Assembly: GCA_964531695.1 (NCBI GenBank)
Contig: CAZHEH010000005.1
Location: forward strand, 69,629 to 133,628
Direction: 5' to 3'
Length of the DNA stretch: 64,000 nucleotides
Source of the DNA: JAGXKT01 sp964531695
GTDB lineage: Bacteria; Planctomycetota; Phycisphaerae; SM23-33
Below the pieces are notes generated by a model. It was not told the origin of the DNA. It saw only the letters and a program-made list of their open reading frames with translations, and ran no database searches. Of the stretch, positions 43,857 through 50,909 are shown in pieces; the first letter of the stretch is position 1, and the number at the start of each line of letters is the position of its first letter. Both the position numbers and the translations under genes were made by a program.

Positions 43857-44606
43857 GTGAACGAGCACGCCGACACCTTGCACGCGGCCGCCCGGCAACT
43901 CCTCGAGACCGAGACGCTTCTGGGCGGCGATGTGGTCCTCCCGGCCGGGCGGAACCCTCTGCCGGCGCCTGATGCGACCTCTCCAACCGGCGGTGCAGAT
44001 ATGGATGCGGACGCCGGGGCCGGGGCCCTCGCCGAGCTGGAGCAGGAGGTAAGGCGATGCGAGCGGTGCGGGCTGTGCGGCTCACGGACGAACGTGGTCT
44101 TCGGCGAGGGCGACCCGAGCGCGGATATCCTGTTCGTCGGCGAGGCGCCGGGGCAGGAGGAGGACCGTCAGGGCCGGCCCTTTGTCGGCCGGGCGGGCGA
44201 GCTGCTGACCAAGATGATCGAGGCGATGGGCCTGAGCCGCGAGGAGGTCTACATCGGCAACGTGCTCAAGTGCCGCCCGCCGAACAACCGCACGCCGGCC
44301 GCCGACGAGATCGCCGCCTGCTGGGGGCATCTCGTCGACCAGCTCGCCATCATCCGCCCGAAGGTCATCATCACGATGGGGAACCCGGCCACACGGACGC
44401 TGCTGGACACACGGGCGGGCATCACGCGGCTGCGCGGACAGTGGCAGTCACTCCCCGAGATCGGTGAGGGGCTCGGCGGCACGCCGGTCATGCCGACGTT
44501 CCACCCGGCCTATGTGCTGCGGCAGTACACGCCGGACGTTCGCGGCAAGGTGTGGTCCGACCTGCGGAAGGTGATGGAGTACCTGGGCCTGCCCGGCGGA
44601 CGCTGA
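43857..44606 (+). CDS. Uracil-DNA glycosylase, family 4 ([4Fe-4S])
   Basis: Predicted 249-residue DNA repair enzyme that removes uracil from DNA. The iron-sulfur cysteine pair is C68-x2-C71 in CERCGLC, with two further cysteines in VLKCRPPNNRTP and AACWGHL. The active-site block is VFGEGDPSADILFVGEAPGQEEDRQGRPFVGRAG, and the DNA-binding motif is MPTFHPAYVLRQ. The first 60 residues are an extra low-complexity region. GTG 43857 is used because the conserved domain has no closer start and the promoter sits just upstream; there is no Shine-Dalgarno sequence. Confidence 0.88.
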   Translation: MNEHADTLHAAARQLLETETLLGGDVVLPAGRNPLPAPDATSPTGGADMDADAGAGALAELEQEVRRCERCGLCGSRTNVVFGEGDPSADILFVGEAPGQEEDRQGRPFVGRAGELLTKMIEAMGLSREEVYIGNVLKCRPPNNRTPAADEIAACWGHLVDQLAIIRPKVIITMGNPATRTLLDTRAGITRLRGQWQSLPEIGEGLGGTPVMPTFHPAYVLRQYTPDVRGKVWSDLRKVMEYLGLPGGR

Positions 44607-44630
44607 AACCGCCCCGCCGACCGCTGCCGA

Positions 44631-45029
44631 CTACCACCCATCCTCCATCTGCTTGATCCGCTTCTGCGTGAGGTACTGGAACAGCACCGCCACGGCCGTG
44701 CAGAGCGCGACCATCATCAGCGGATACGGCAGCACGTGCACCGGGTGCGCGTCGGTCCCCACCGACAGGGCGGACCAGAGGCCCACTCCGGCCACGATGC
44801 CCAGCCCGAGGCCCCGCCAGATCGCCCGCCGCCGCGTCGGGGCCATGCCGCCGATCGGGAAGATCGCCGCGGCCGCCAGCCCAAGCGAGATCGTTGTCGG
44901 AGCGACCGCCCGGAAATCGGACAGCCGCACGAGCACGGTCGGGAAGTAGCCGATCGCGAAGAAGCCCGCCACCGCCCACAGGGCGCGGAGCAGGCGGCGG
45001 CCGAGTTTTGGCGGAACGCGTTTCTGCAT
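44631..45029 (-). CDS. Small four-helix membrane protein, unknown function
   Basis: Predicted 132-residue inner-membrane protein with four hydrophobic segments (about 15-35, 45-62, 72-90 and 98-118), a basic N-terminus (MQKRVPPKLGRRLLR) and a charged C-terminus (KRIKQMEDGW). No family is recognised. It begins 18 bases after the apbE stop on the same strand, so the two are probably co-transcribed; a link to flavin-dependent electron transfer can be imagined but not shown. Confidence 0.65.
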   Translation of the reverse strand: MQKRVPPKLGRRLLRALWAVAGFFAIGYFPTVLVRLSDFRAVAPTTISLGLAAAAIFPIGGMAPTRRRAIWRGLGLGIVAGVGLWSALSVGTDAHPVHVLPYPLMMVALCTAVAVLFQYLTQKRIKQMEDGW

Positions 45030-45047
45030 GCGGGAGGGGTCGCCCGG

Positions 45048-46109
45048 TCACTCGCCCGGGCGACGAACCGGCCCGTCGAGCAGCGCCTCGAAGCGGGCCG
45101 TCATATGCACCTTGTAGTCGCCCGCCCCGCCGGTGACAACCATCGCCTCGACGCCCGCCGGCAGGCGAGCCAGCCCCGCCTTCCCCAGAACGCTCAGCGC
45201 GGTGGCCCAGCCGTCGGCCGTCATGGCGGTCGGAGCATGGACCGTCACGGACGCCGGCGCGATGTCCGCACGCAGCGCCATGCCCGCCTCCGGCCCCGGA
45301 CGAGGGTCCACGATGTGGCTGTACCGGGAGCCGTCGATCTCGGTGAACCGCGCGTAGTGCGCGCTGGTGCAGACCGCCCCGCCGCGCAACGCCAGATGGG
45401 CCAACGGCCCGTCGTCGAACGGGCTGAGCACGGCCACCGGCCAGCGGTCGCCCTCGGCCGGACGGCCGAAACAGCGCACGTCCCCGCCGACGTCGACCAG
45501 ACCGCCCCGGATGCCGGCATCCTGCATGGCCGCCACGGCCCGGTCGATCCCGCAACCCTTGGCGATGCCGCCGAGATCCACGCCGGCCGAGCCGCGATGC
45601 TTTACGGCGCCCGCTTCATCGAAGTCGATGTCCGCCCAATTCGATGCGGCCCGTGCCTGAGCGAGAGCCGCCGGCTCCGGCAAGCGGCCGGCCCCGCCCG
45701 CCTCGGCCCACGCCCGGAGGATCGGCAGGCAAGTCGCGTCGAACGCCCCGCCGGTGGCCTCGTGCAGCTCCCGGCTCGCGGCCAGCACGGCCAGCGTGTC
45801 GGATGACAGCTTCACCCTCTCGCCGGCCGGCGCCGCGTTGAACCGGGCCACCTCGCTCGCCTCGATGCGCCGGCTCATCCGCGTCTCGACGGCCCGCAAC
45901 GCCTTCTCGGCGGCGGCGAAGGCCCGCTCGGCAACCGCCTCCTCGCCCGGCCCGACCACCGCGACAAGCCGGGCTTCGGTGCCCATGACGTGGTCGAGCC
46001 GCTTCGAGGCCGCCCAGGGGCCCGAGGTCAGCCAGATCGCAACGCCCGTCAGCGCCGCCAGGGCGACCACGCCGGAACCCCCCACCATCTGCTTGACGCG
46101 GGAACTCAT
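45048..46109 (-). CDS. apbE: FAD:protein FMN transferase
   Basis: Predicted 353-residue ApbE that attaches FMN covalently to a Thr/Ser of target flavoproteins such as Nqr or Rnf subunits. Residues 10-30 are a hydrophobic N-terminal anchor, indicating a periplasmic location. Conserved blocks are HVMGTEARLVAV, VDLGGIAKGCGIDRAV, LVDVGGDVRCFGRP, the SRYSHIVDPRPG motif and the metal-site region MTADGWATALSVLG, with D in TADG. Length is normal. No Nqr or Rnf genes are in the window. It is 14 bases from the end of queF on the same strand. Confidence 0.92.
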   Translation of the reverse strand: MSSRVKQMVGGSGVVALAALTGVAIWLTSGPWAASKRLDHVMGTEARLVAVVGPGEEAVAERAFAAAEKALRAVETRMSRRIEASEVARFNAAPAGERVKLSSDTLAVLAASRELHEATGGAFDATCLPILRAWAEAGGAGRLPEPAALAQARAASNWADIDFDEAGAVKHRGSAGVDLGGIAKGCGIDRAVAAMQDAGIRGGLVDVGGDVRCFGRPAEGDRWPVAVLSPFDDGPLAHLALRGGAVCTSAHYARFTEIDGSRYSHIVDPRPGPEAGMALRADIAPASVTVHAPTAMTADGWATALSVLGKAGLARLPAGVEAMVVTGGAGDYKVHMTARFEALLDGPVRRPGE

Positions 46110-46123
46110 GCCGGAAGCCGGGG

Positions 46124-46465
46124 CTACTCCGCGACGTACCCGGCCGTGACGACCGAGTGCATGCCGCCGCGGGGGGTGAACTCGCCGGTGACGGTCATCC
46201 GCCGGGGCGCCACGGCCGCGACGAGGTCGTCCAGGATGCGGTTGACCACGTCCTCGTAGAACACGCCCTCGTTGCGGTAGCCCTGGAGGTAGAGCTTGAG
46301 CCCCTTCAGCTCGATGCAGAGCTTGTCGGCGACGTACTCGATCTCGATCGTGCCGAAATCGGGCTGACCCGTCTTCGGGCAGACGCTGGTGAACTCCGGC
46401 GCGACGTGCCGGATGACGTAATCGCGATTCGGATGCGGGTTGTCGAAGGTCGGGAGGTCGGCCAT
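46124..46465 (-). CDS. queF: NADPH-dependent preQ0 reductase (short QueF)
   Basis: Predicted 113-residue enzyme that reduces the nitrile 7-cyano-7-deazaguanine to preQ1 in queuosine synthesis. The active-site cysteine is C29 in FTSVCPKTGQPDFGTIEIEY and the rest matches the unimodular QueF type (KLCIELKGLKLYLQGYRNEGVFYEDV, PRRMTVTGEFTPRGG). ATG 46465 is used; ATG 46474 would add three residues. The Shine-Dalgarno is weak. A short dispersed repeat lies just upstream. queC, which makes its substrate, is 0.7 kb away on the other strand. Confidence 0.92.
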   Translation of the reverse strand: MADLPTFDNPHPNRDYVIRHVAPEFTSVCPKTGQPDFGTIEIEYVADKLCIELKGLKLYLQGYRNEGVFYEDVVNRILDDLVAAVAPRRMTVTGEFTPRGGMHSVVTAGYVAE

Positions 46466-46474
46466 GGGCCCCAT

Positions 46475-46498
46475 TTCACCACGGAGGGCACGGAGATC
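46475..46498 (+). repeat. TTCACCACGGAGGGCACGGA-type repeat, copy 1
   Basis: A 24-base direct repeat shared with 47866-47889 at 22 of 24 positions. It lies right at the 5' end of queF (minus strand). Confidence 0.6.
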
Positions 46499-46565
46499 AC
46501 AAGAGCTACCCATGCCCCCGGCGCGTAGCACGCGCCGGGACCGACTCAGGCACAGCGAAGGCGCT

Positions 46566-46772
46566 TCAGGCGGGCCGGCCGGTCATCTGCCGATACGAGA
46601 ACTCGGTCACATCCGCATTGTTGGAAGCGTGCTCCAGCGTCAGCGCGACCAGCCGCCCGTCCGCGCCAAGGTCGGCGAGGATATTCTCGCTCATCTCGCG
46701 CGTCTCGGCCACCGGGCGTTCGCTCAGTTCAACGTACGCAGTGTCCGTGTCCGGGAAGTAGCGGATTTTCAT
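46566..46772 (-). CDS. DUF2283 protein (antitoxin-like)
   Basis: Predicted 68-residue protein of the DUF2283 family: MKIRYFPDTDTAYVELSERPV, then a central LADLGADGRLVALTLEHAS. Such genes typically sit beside DUF4258 genes in putative toxin-antitoxin pairs. GGAG is correctly placed before the ATG at 46772. The upstream DUF4258 frame runs into it without a stop, so an in-frame fusion product starting at 46937 is also possible. Confidence 0.7.
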   Translation of the reverse strand: MKIRYFPDTDTAYVELSERPVAETREMSENILADLGADGRLVALTLEHASNNADVTEFSYRQMTGRPA

Positions 46773-47009
46773 GCTTGGTTCTCCCGCGAAGGACCGGTCG
46801 AAGAAGGCGTTATGTACCGCTTCGCCGTCGGCCAATAGGATAACGCGCAAGTACCTTCCCCCGGCCTCAGGGACCTTCGCCCATCTTCGAATCCGGCCAT
46901 CGGCGTGCACCCGCTCCGCAACCGGGTCGCTCAGCACACGTTCAACTCATTCGTCCTTGATGGCGATGCGATCCGGACGATGACGCACGTGCGTGAAGCA
47001 TTGGGTCAT
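46773..47009 (-). pseudogene. DUF4258 protein (toxin-like) with an in-frame TGA
   Basis: Reading from ATG 47009 gives MTQCFTHVRHRPDRIAIKDE, a TGA at 46949-46947, and then in the same frame VERVLSDPVAERV, GRIRRWAKVPEAGGRYLRV and DGEAVHNAFFDRSF. The parts before and after the stop together look like one DUF4258-like protein, and TGA stands where a Trp codon (TGG) would fit DEWVERVL. TGA is used as a normal stop elsewhere in the window, so recoding is unlikely. The gene therefore appears inactivated by one base change while the DUF2283 partner stays intact. Confidence 0.65.
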
Positions 47010-47091
47010 CTTCGCGCCGCTAGTGGTAACGGGCGAACCTAGTGTCCGCGCCCCCGCGGGGCGGCGACGAGCGTGGATCGGAGACGGACAT

Positions 47092-47120
47092 TTGCGGCTG
47101 GGGCAGCGAATCGCTAGCGT
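47092..47120 (+). promoter_or_regulatory. Candidate promoter for a leaderless queC
   Basis: TTGCGG (47092-47097) and TAGCGT (47115-47120) are separated by 17 bases. The ATG at 47127 is 6 bases after the -10, where transcription itself should start. Confidence 0.4.
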
Positions 47121-47126
47121 GACGGT

Positions 47127-47894
47127 ATGTCGGATGCGAAGGACAAACCGGCCGTGGTGCTGCTGTCGGGCGGGTTGGACTCGGCCACGACGCTGGCAAT
47201 CGCGCGGGACGCGGGCTTCGCGTGCCACGCGCTTTCCTTCGACTACGGGCAGCGGCACCGCTTCGAGCTGGACGCGGCCGGGCGCGTGTCGGAGGCGCTC
47301 GGCGCCGTCGATCATCGCGTGGTCAAGCTCGATCTTTCGGCGCAAGGCGGCTTCGGGCACAGCGCTCTGACGGATAACCTGCCGGTGCCGAAGGACCGGC
47401 AACTCCGAAGTCCGGAAGCCGAAGGCCGGGACACCGGCGCCTCTGAGATTCCGCCTACCTATGTGCCCGGACGCAACACGATCTTCCTTTCCATCGCCCT
47501 CGGCTACGCGGAGGTTATCGGCGCGTTCGACCTCTTCCTCGGCGTCAACGCGGTGGACTACTCCGGCTATCCGGACTGCCGCCCGGTGTTCATCGAGGCG
47601 TTCGAGCGGATGGCCAATCTTGCCACCGCGGCCGGTGCCGAGGGGAAGGGCCGCTTCACGATTCACGCCCCGCTGATCGAGCGGAGCAAGGCCGAGATCA
47701 TCCGCCGGGGGCTGGAGCTGGGCGTGGACTACGGACTGACGCATAGCTGCTACGACCCGGCCGCGGACGGCGCCGCCTGCGGACACTGCGACGCCTGCGC
47801 GCTCCGGCTGCGCGGCTTCGCCGAGGCGGGGGCGACCGACCCGGCGCGGTACATCGAAGGAAGCATTCACCACGCAGAGCACGGAGATCGCTGA
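47127..47894 (+). CDS. queC: 7-cyano-7-deazaguanine synthase
   Basis: Predicted 255-residue enzyme that converts 7-carboxy-7-deazaguanine to preQ0 with ATP and ammonia. The PP-loop is LLSGGLDSATTLAIA, followed by ALSFDYGQRH, TYVPGRNTIFLSIALGYAE and the zinc cysteines in HSCYDPAADGAACGHCDACALR. A short insert (about 88-105) precedes TYVPGRN. The last residues (IHHAEHGDR) are encoded by a copy of a dispersed repeat. No Shine-Dalgarno precedes the ATG. queD and queE are not in the window. Confidence 0.93.
   Translation: MSDAKDKPAVVLLSGGLDSATTLAIARDAGFACHALSFDYGQRHRFELDAAGRVSEALGAVDHRVVKLDLSAQGGFGHSALTDNLPVPKDRQLRSPEAEGRDTGASEIPPTYVPGRNTIFLSIALGYAEVIGAFDLFLGVNAVDYSGYPDCRPVFIEAFERMANLATAAGAEGKGRFTIHAPLIERSKAEIIRRGLELGVDYGLTHSCYDPAADGAACGHCDACALRLRGFAEAGATDPARYIEGSIHHAEHGDR
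47866..47889 (+). repeat. TTCACCACGGAGGGCACGGA-type repeat, copy 2
   Basis: This copy matches 46475-46498 at 22 of 24 bases in the same orientation and forms the 3' end of the queC reading frame. Confidence 0.6.
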
Positions 47895-47914
47895 ATTCGA
47901 CCTGGGACGACGCA

Positions 47915-48002
47915 GCAAAAGGGAACAAGCTACTCTTCCGCCACCACGCATCGCGGATCCCGAGAGCGCCTGGCCACAGGAAAAGTTGCCTGTCCCTTTT
48001 GC
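47915..48002. repeat. Inverted pair of GCAAAAGGGA-type repeats
   Basis: The left arm at 47915-47939 begins GCAAAAGGGAACAAGC and the right arm at 47979-48002 is its near inverse (inverse strand begins GCAAAAGGGACAGGCAAC), about 39 bases apart. It can fold into a long imperfect hairpin just after queC and could act as a terminator; its T-run (CCCTTTTGC) is in the right arm. Confidence 0.5.
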
Positions 48003-48051
48003 TTTCTGTGGCTCAAGGCGACTTGCGGGTGGGCCGATCCCTCAATGGGCC

Positions 48052-48080
48052 TTGACCGCTCCCACGCGGGCGGCTATCAT
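48052..48080 (+). promoter_or_regulatory. Promoter of the ilv leader and ilvBH
   Basis: TTGACC (48052-48057) and TATCAT (48075-48080) are separated by 17 bases. Transcription is expected near 48087, a few bases before a leader ORF, leaving about 480 bases of untranslated leader before ilvB. Confidence 0.65.
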
Positions 48081-48090
48081 CGAGGGAACG

Positions 48091-48207
48091 ATGCACAGCG
48101 ACGCGAGGCACTACCGTCTGCACAGCCCCCATCCCACCGGGGCCCTGCTCGCCGCACTGCCGGCGCTGCACGCGGTCGCTGTACGCACGGCCGCTCGGCT
48201 CGTCTGA
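48091..48207 (+). CDS. Short leader ORF upstream of ilvBH
   Basis: A 38-codon ORF starting 10 bases after the -10 element. Its second half is rich in Leu, Val and Ala (GALLAALPALHAVAVRTAARLV region), as in leader peptides that sense branched-chain amino acids; there are six Leu and three Val codons and no Ile. GAGGGA precedes the ATG, but would lie at the very 5' end of the RNA. A strong hairpin follows 24 bases after the stop. Translation is unproven; it may be a chance ORF. Confidence 0.45.
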   Translation: MHSDARHYRLHSPHPTGALLAALPALHAVAVRTAARLV

Positions 48208-48230
48208 GCCCGAGTGGCCCAACTCCGCCT

Positions 48231-48260
48231 CGTGCGGCCGGTCACGCAGCCGGCCGCGTG
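48231..48260 (+). promoter_or_regulatory. Leader hairpin, possible attenuator element
   Basis: A perfect 8-base-pair stem GCGGCCGG/CCGGCCGC (48234-48241 with 48250-48257) with an 8-base loop, extendable to 11 pairs with two G-U pairs. No T-tract follows, so it could be a Rho-dependent attenuator or anti-terminator rather than an intrinsic terminator. Confidence 0.45.
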
Positions 48261-48336
48261 ACCCCGACCCGCCGTCACCGTGGACTCACTCCATCGACGG
48301 CACCTCTGGACACGCTGGTCCCGTGAGAGCAGAATC

Positions 48337-48564
48337 ATGCAAACTGTCATCGCCGGACGCCCGCCCGACGGGGCTCGTCCGGCCCCCGAGCCCGGCCTCG
48401 CCGGCCGGACGGGCGCCGAGGTCTTCTGGACCATGCTGGCCGCCGAAGGCGTCGAGTGCGTCTTCGGCTATCCCGGCGCGGCCCTGTTGCCGGTCCTGGA
48501 CGCGATGCCGGGCGGCAGCGAACCCGTGCTGAACTCGGACGACACCCCGAATACCGAGGAAACC
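48337..48564 (+). pseudogene. Partial duplicate of the acetolactate synthase N-terminus
   Basis: In frame with ilvB, the 76 codons before its start encode a second, diverged copy of the ALS N-terminus: GRTGAEVFWTMLAAEGVECVFGYPGAALLPVLDAMPG, matching GATGAELFHESLLAEGVETMFGFPGGAVLPIFDVLY of ilvB itself. The copy stops before the catalytic Glu (HEQGA). There is no stop codon between the two, so a long product starting at ATG 48337 is possible; otherwise it is a relic of a second ilvB. Confidence 0.75.
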
Positions 48565-50280
48565 ATGACCACCCGCAAGCAACCCCGCACGAAACGCAAG
48601 AAATCGCTGAAAGGCGCCACCGGCGCCGAGCTCTTCCACGAGTCGCTCCTGGCCGAGGGCGTGGAGACGATGTTCGGCTTCCCCGGCGGCGCAGTGTTGC
48701 CGATCTTCGACGTCCTGTACAAGTCGCCGATCCGCTTCATCCGGTCGCGGCACGAGCAGGGCGCGATCCACATGGCCGACGGCTACGCCCGCAGCACGGG
48801 GCGGGTCGGCGTGGCGCTCGCCACGAGCGGACCCGGCGCCACGAACCTCGTCACCGGCCTGGCCACGGCGCACATGGACTCCGTGCCGGTCGTCGCCTTC
48901 ACCGGGCAGGTCAAGAGCTTCCTGATCGGCAACGACGCCTTCCAGGAGGCGGACGTGACGGGCATCACCCGCCCGATCACGAAGCACAACTACCTCGTCA
49001 AGCGCGTGGAGGACCTCGGGCGAATCGCCCGGGAGGCATTCCACGTGGCGCGGACGGGCCGCCCGGGACCCGTCGTGGTCGACATCGCGGTCGACGCGAC
49101 CGTGGCAAAGCTCGATGCCGAGCCCGACCTCGAGCCGAAGCTGCCCGGCTACCGCACCAAGTGGGACGTCAACATGAAGCAGGTCAAGGCCGCCGCCAAG
49201 GCGATCAACGAGGCCGAGCGGCCCCTGCTCTACGTCGGCGGCGGCGTGATCATCGCCGGCGCCTCGGACGCCCTCCGCGCCGTGGCCGAGAAGGCCAAGA
49301 TCCCCGTCACGACGACGCTGCTGGGGCTCGGCGCGGTCGATGAGACCTCCCCGCTGGCCCTGCAGATGCTCGGCATGCACGGCACCGCCACGGCCAACTA
49401 CGCCGTGCAGGAGTGCGACCTGCTGATCGCCGTCGGCGCCCGCTTCGACGACCGCGTCACGGGCAACATCGAGACGTTCGCCCCGCACGCCAAGGTCGTG
49501 CACATCGACATCGACCCCGCGTCGATCTCGAAGAACGTGGACGTGGATATCCCCCTCGTCGGCGACGCCCGCGAGATCCTCGACAGCTTGCTCGAGCACG
49601 TCCGCGAGGTCGACCGTTCGAAGTGGCTCGAGCGCCTCGACGAGTGGAAGAGCCGCTACCCGCTGCGCTTCGACTCCGAGGGCGAGGTCCGCCCGCAGGA
49701 GCTGATCCGCCGGCTCGGCGAGCTGACCGACCACCAGGCCATCGTCGCCACCGGCGTCGGGCAGCACCAGATGTGGGCCGCCCAGTACTACGGCTGGCGC
49801 CGCCCGCGGCAGATCATCACCTCCGGCGGGCTGGGCACGATGGGCTTCGGCTGCCCGTCGGCCATCGGCGCCCAGGCGGGCAACCCGGACAAGGTTGTCC
49901 TCGACATCGACGGCGACGGCAGCTTCACGATGACGATGGTCGAGGTCATCACGGCCGCCCAGTACGGGCTGCCCGTCAAGTTCATCGTGCTCGACAACAA
50001 GTACCTCGGCATGGTCCGCCAGTGGCAGGAACTCTTCTACGGCCGGCGGTACAGCGGCGTGGACCACACCGGCCCGGACTTCGCCGCCATCGCCGAGGGC
50101 TTCGGCGCCAAGGGCATGACCGTCTCCAAGCGGGAGGACATGGATGGCGCCCTGCGGGAGATGCTGGCCCACGACGGGCCGGTCGTCCTGCACGCGATCG
50201 TCGCCCCCGAGGAGAACGTCTTCCCCATGGTCGCCCCCGGCAAGGGCCTGCACGAGCTGGACCTGGGCAAGCTGGCCTAG
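48565..50280 (+). CDS. ilvB: Acetolactate synthase, large catalytic subunit
   Basis: Predicted 571-residue thiamine-diphosphate enzyme that makes acetolactate or acetohydroxybutyrate, the first common step to valine, leucine and isoleucine. Catalytic E64 lies in SRHEQGAIHMADGYAR. The N-terminal domain has ATSGPGATNLVTGLATA, the middle FAD domain RFDDRVTGN and the C-terminal ThDP motif begins DIDGDGSFTMTMVE. Length matches typical ALS when ATG 48565 is used, which has GAGGA upstream; the first 16 residues are a basic extension (TTRKQPRTKRKK). The small subunit gene follows 29 bases later. Control by a leader ORF and hairpin is suggested. Confidence 0.95.
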   Translation: MTTRKQPRTKRKKSLKGATGAELFHESLLAEGVETMFGFPGGAVLPIFDVLYKSPIRFIRSRHEQGAIHMADGYARSTGRVGVALATSGPGATNLVTGLATAHMDSVPVVAFTGQVKSFLIGNDAFQEADVTGITRPITKHNYLVKRVEDLGRIAREAFHVARTGRPGPVVVDIAVDATVAKLDAEPDLEPKLPGYRTKWDVNMKQVKAAAKAINEAERPLLYVGGGVIIAGASDALRAVAEKAKIPVTTTLLGLGAVDETSPLALQMLGMHGTATANYAVQECDLLIAVGARFDDRVTGNIETFAPHAKVVHIDIDPASISKNVDVDIPLVGDAREILDSLLEHVREVDRSKWLERLDEWKSRYPLRFDSEGEVRPQELIRRLGELTDHQAIVATGVGQHQMWAAQYYGWRRPRQIITSGGLGTMGFGCPSAIGAQAGNPDKVVLDIDGDGSFTMTMVEVITAAQYGLPVKFIVLDNKYLGMVRQWQELFYGRRYSGVDHTGPDFAAIAEGFGAKGMTVSKREDMDGALREMLAHDGPVVLHAIVAPEENVFPMVAPGKGLHELDLGKLA

Positions 50281-50309
50281 CCGCCCGGCACACGGAAAGG
50301 AACAAGGCA

Positions 50310-50786
50310 ATGAAGCACATAATCAGCGCACTCGTTCAGAACCAGCCGGGCGTCCTGGCGCACGTGGCGGGCATGTTCGCCGCGCGCGGGTTCAACATCG
50401 ACTCGCTCGTGGTCGGCCGGACGGAGGACCCGGACCTGAGCCGCATGACCATCGTCGTCATCGGCGACGACCGCGTGCTGGAGCAGGTCCGCAAGCAGCT
50501 CGGCAAGGTCGTGCCGGTCGTCAAGGTGCGAGACTTCGCCGGCACCGCCTGCGTCAACCGCGACCTGATGCTGATCCGCGTCCACGCCACGCCGGCCAAG
50601 CGACCGGAGGTGGCCGAGCTGGTCAGCATCTTCCGCGGGCGGATCGTCGACGTCGCCTCCGACAGCTTGCTCATCGAGATGTCCGGCACGGAGGACAAGG
50701 TCGAGGCCTTCATCGACCTCGTCCGCCCCTACGGCATCCGCGAGCTGGCGCGGACCGGCCTGATCGCACTGCCCCGCGGCGGGTAG
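50310..50786 (+). CDS. ilvH: Acetolactate synthase, small regulatory subunit
   Basis: Predicted 158-residue regulatory subunit that activates IlvB and confers valine feedback inhibition. The ACT domain is at 1-75 with VQNQPGVLAHVAGMFAARGFNIDSLVVGRTED, and the ALS_ss_C domain covers about 83-158 (FRGRIVDVASDSLLIEMSGTEDKVEAFIDLVRPYGI). Length is standard. An AAGGAACAAGG stretch precedes the ATG. ilvC is not adjacent; the next gene is on the other strand. Confidence 0.95.
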   Translation: MKHIISALVQNQPGVLAHVAGMFAARGFNIDSLVVGRTEDPDLSRMTIVVIGDDRVLEQVRKQLGKVVPVVKVRDFAGTACVNRDLMLIRVHATPAKRPEVAELVSIFRGRIVDVASDSLLIEMSGTEDKVEAFIDLVRPYGIRELARTGLIALPRGG

Positions 50787-50805
50787 TTCGTGACGCCGGC
50801 ATAGC

Positions 50806-50907
50806 CGGGTGGCACGGCCGACTTGTAGCGAGGGCATCCTGCCCGCGTGTACGGCGTGCGTCTCGCCCGCGCGCTCCCATGGCCGGGCAAGCCGGCCCTG
50901 CCACCCG
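50806..50907. repeat. Inverted pair of GGGTGGCACG-family repeats
   Basis: CGGGTGGCACGGCCGACTTG at 50806-50825 is answered on the other strand by CGGGTGGCAGGGCCGGCTTG (50907-50888), two mismatches in 20. The pair fills the gap between the convergent ilvH and GH123-like genes and could terminate both. The same family occurs at 24640-24658. Confidence 0.6.
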
Positions 50908-50909
50908 CG

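Noticed and set aside
46937..46949. Genetic code with UGA read as Trp
   Set aside because: Many confident genes here end in TGA (for example queC and the DUF374 gene) with no read-through, so a reassigned code is unlikely.
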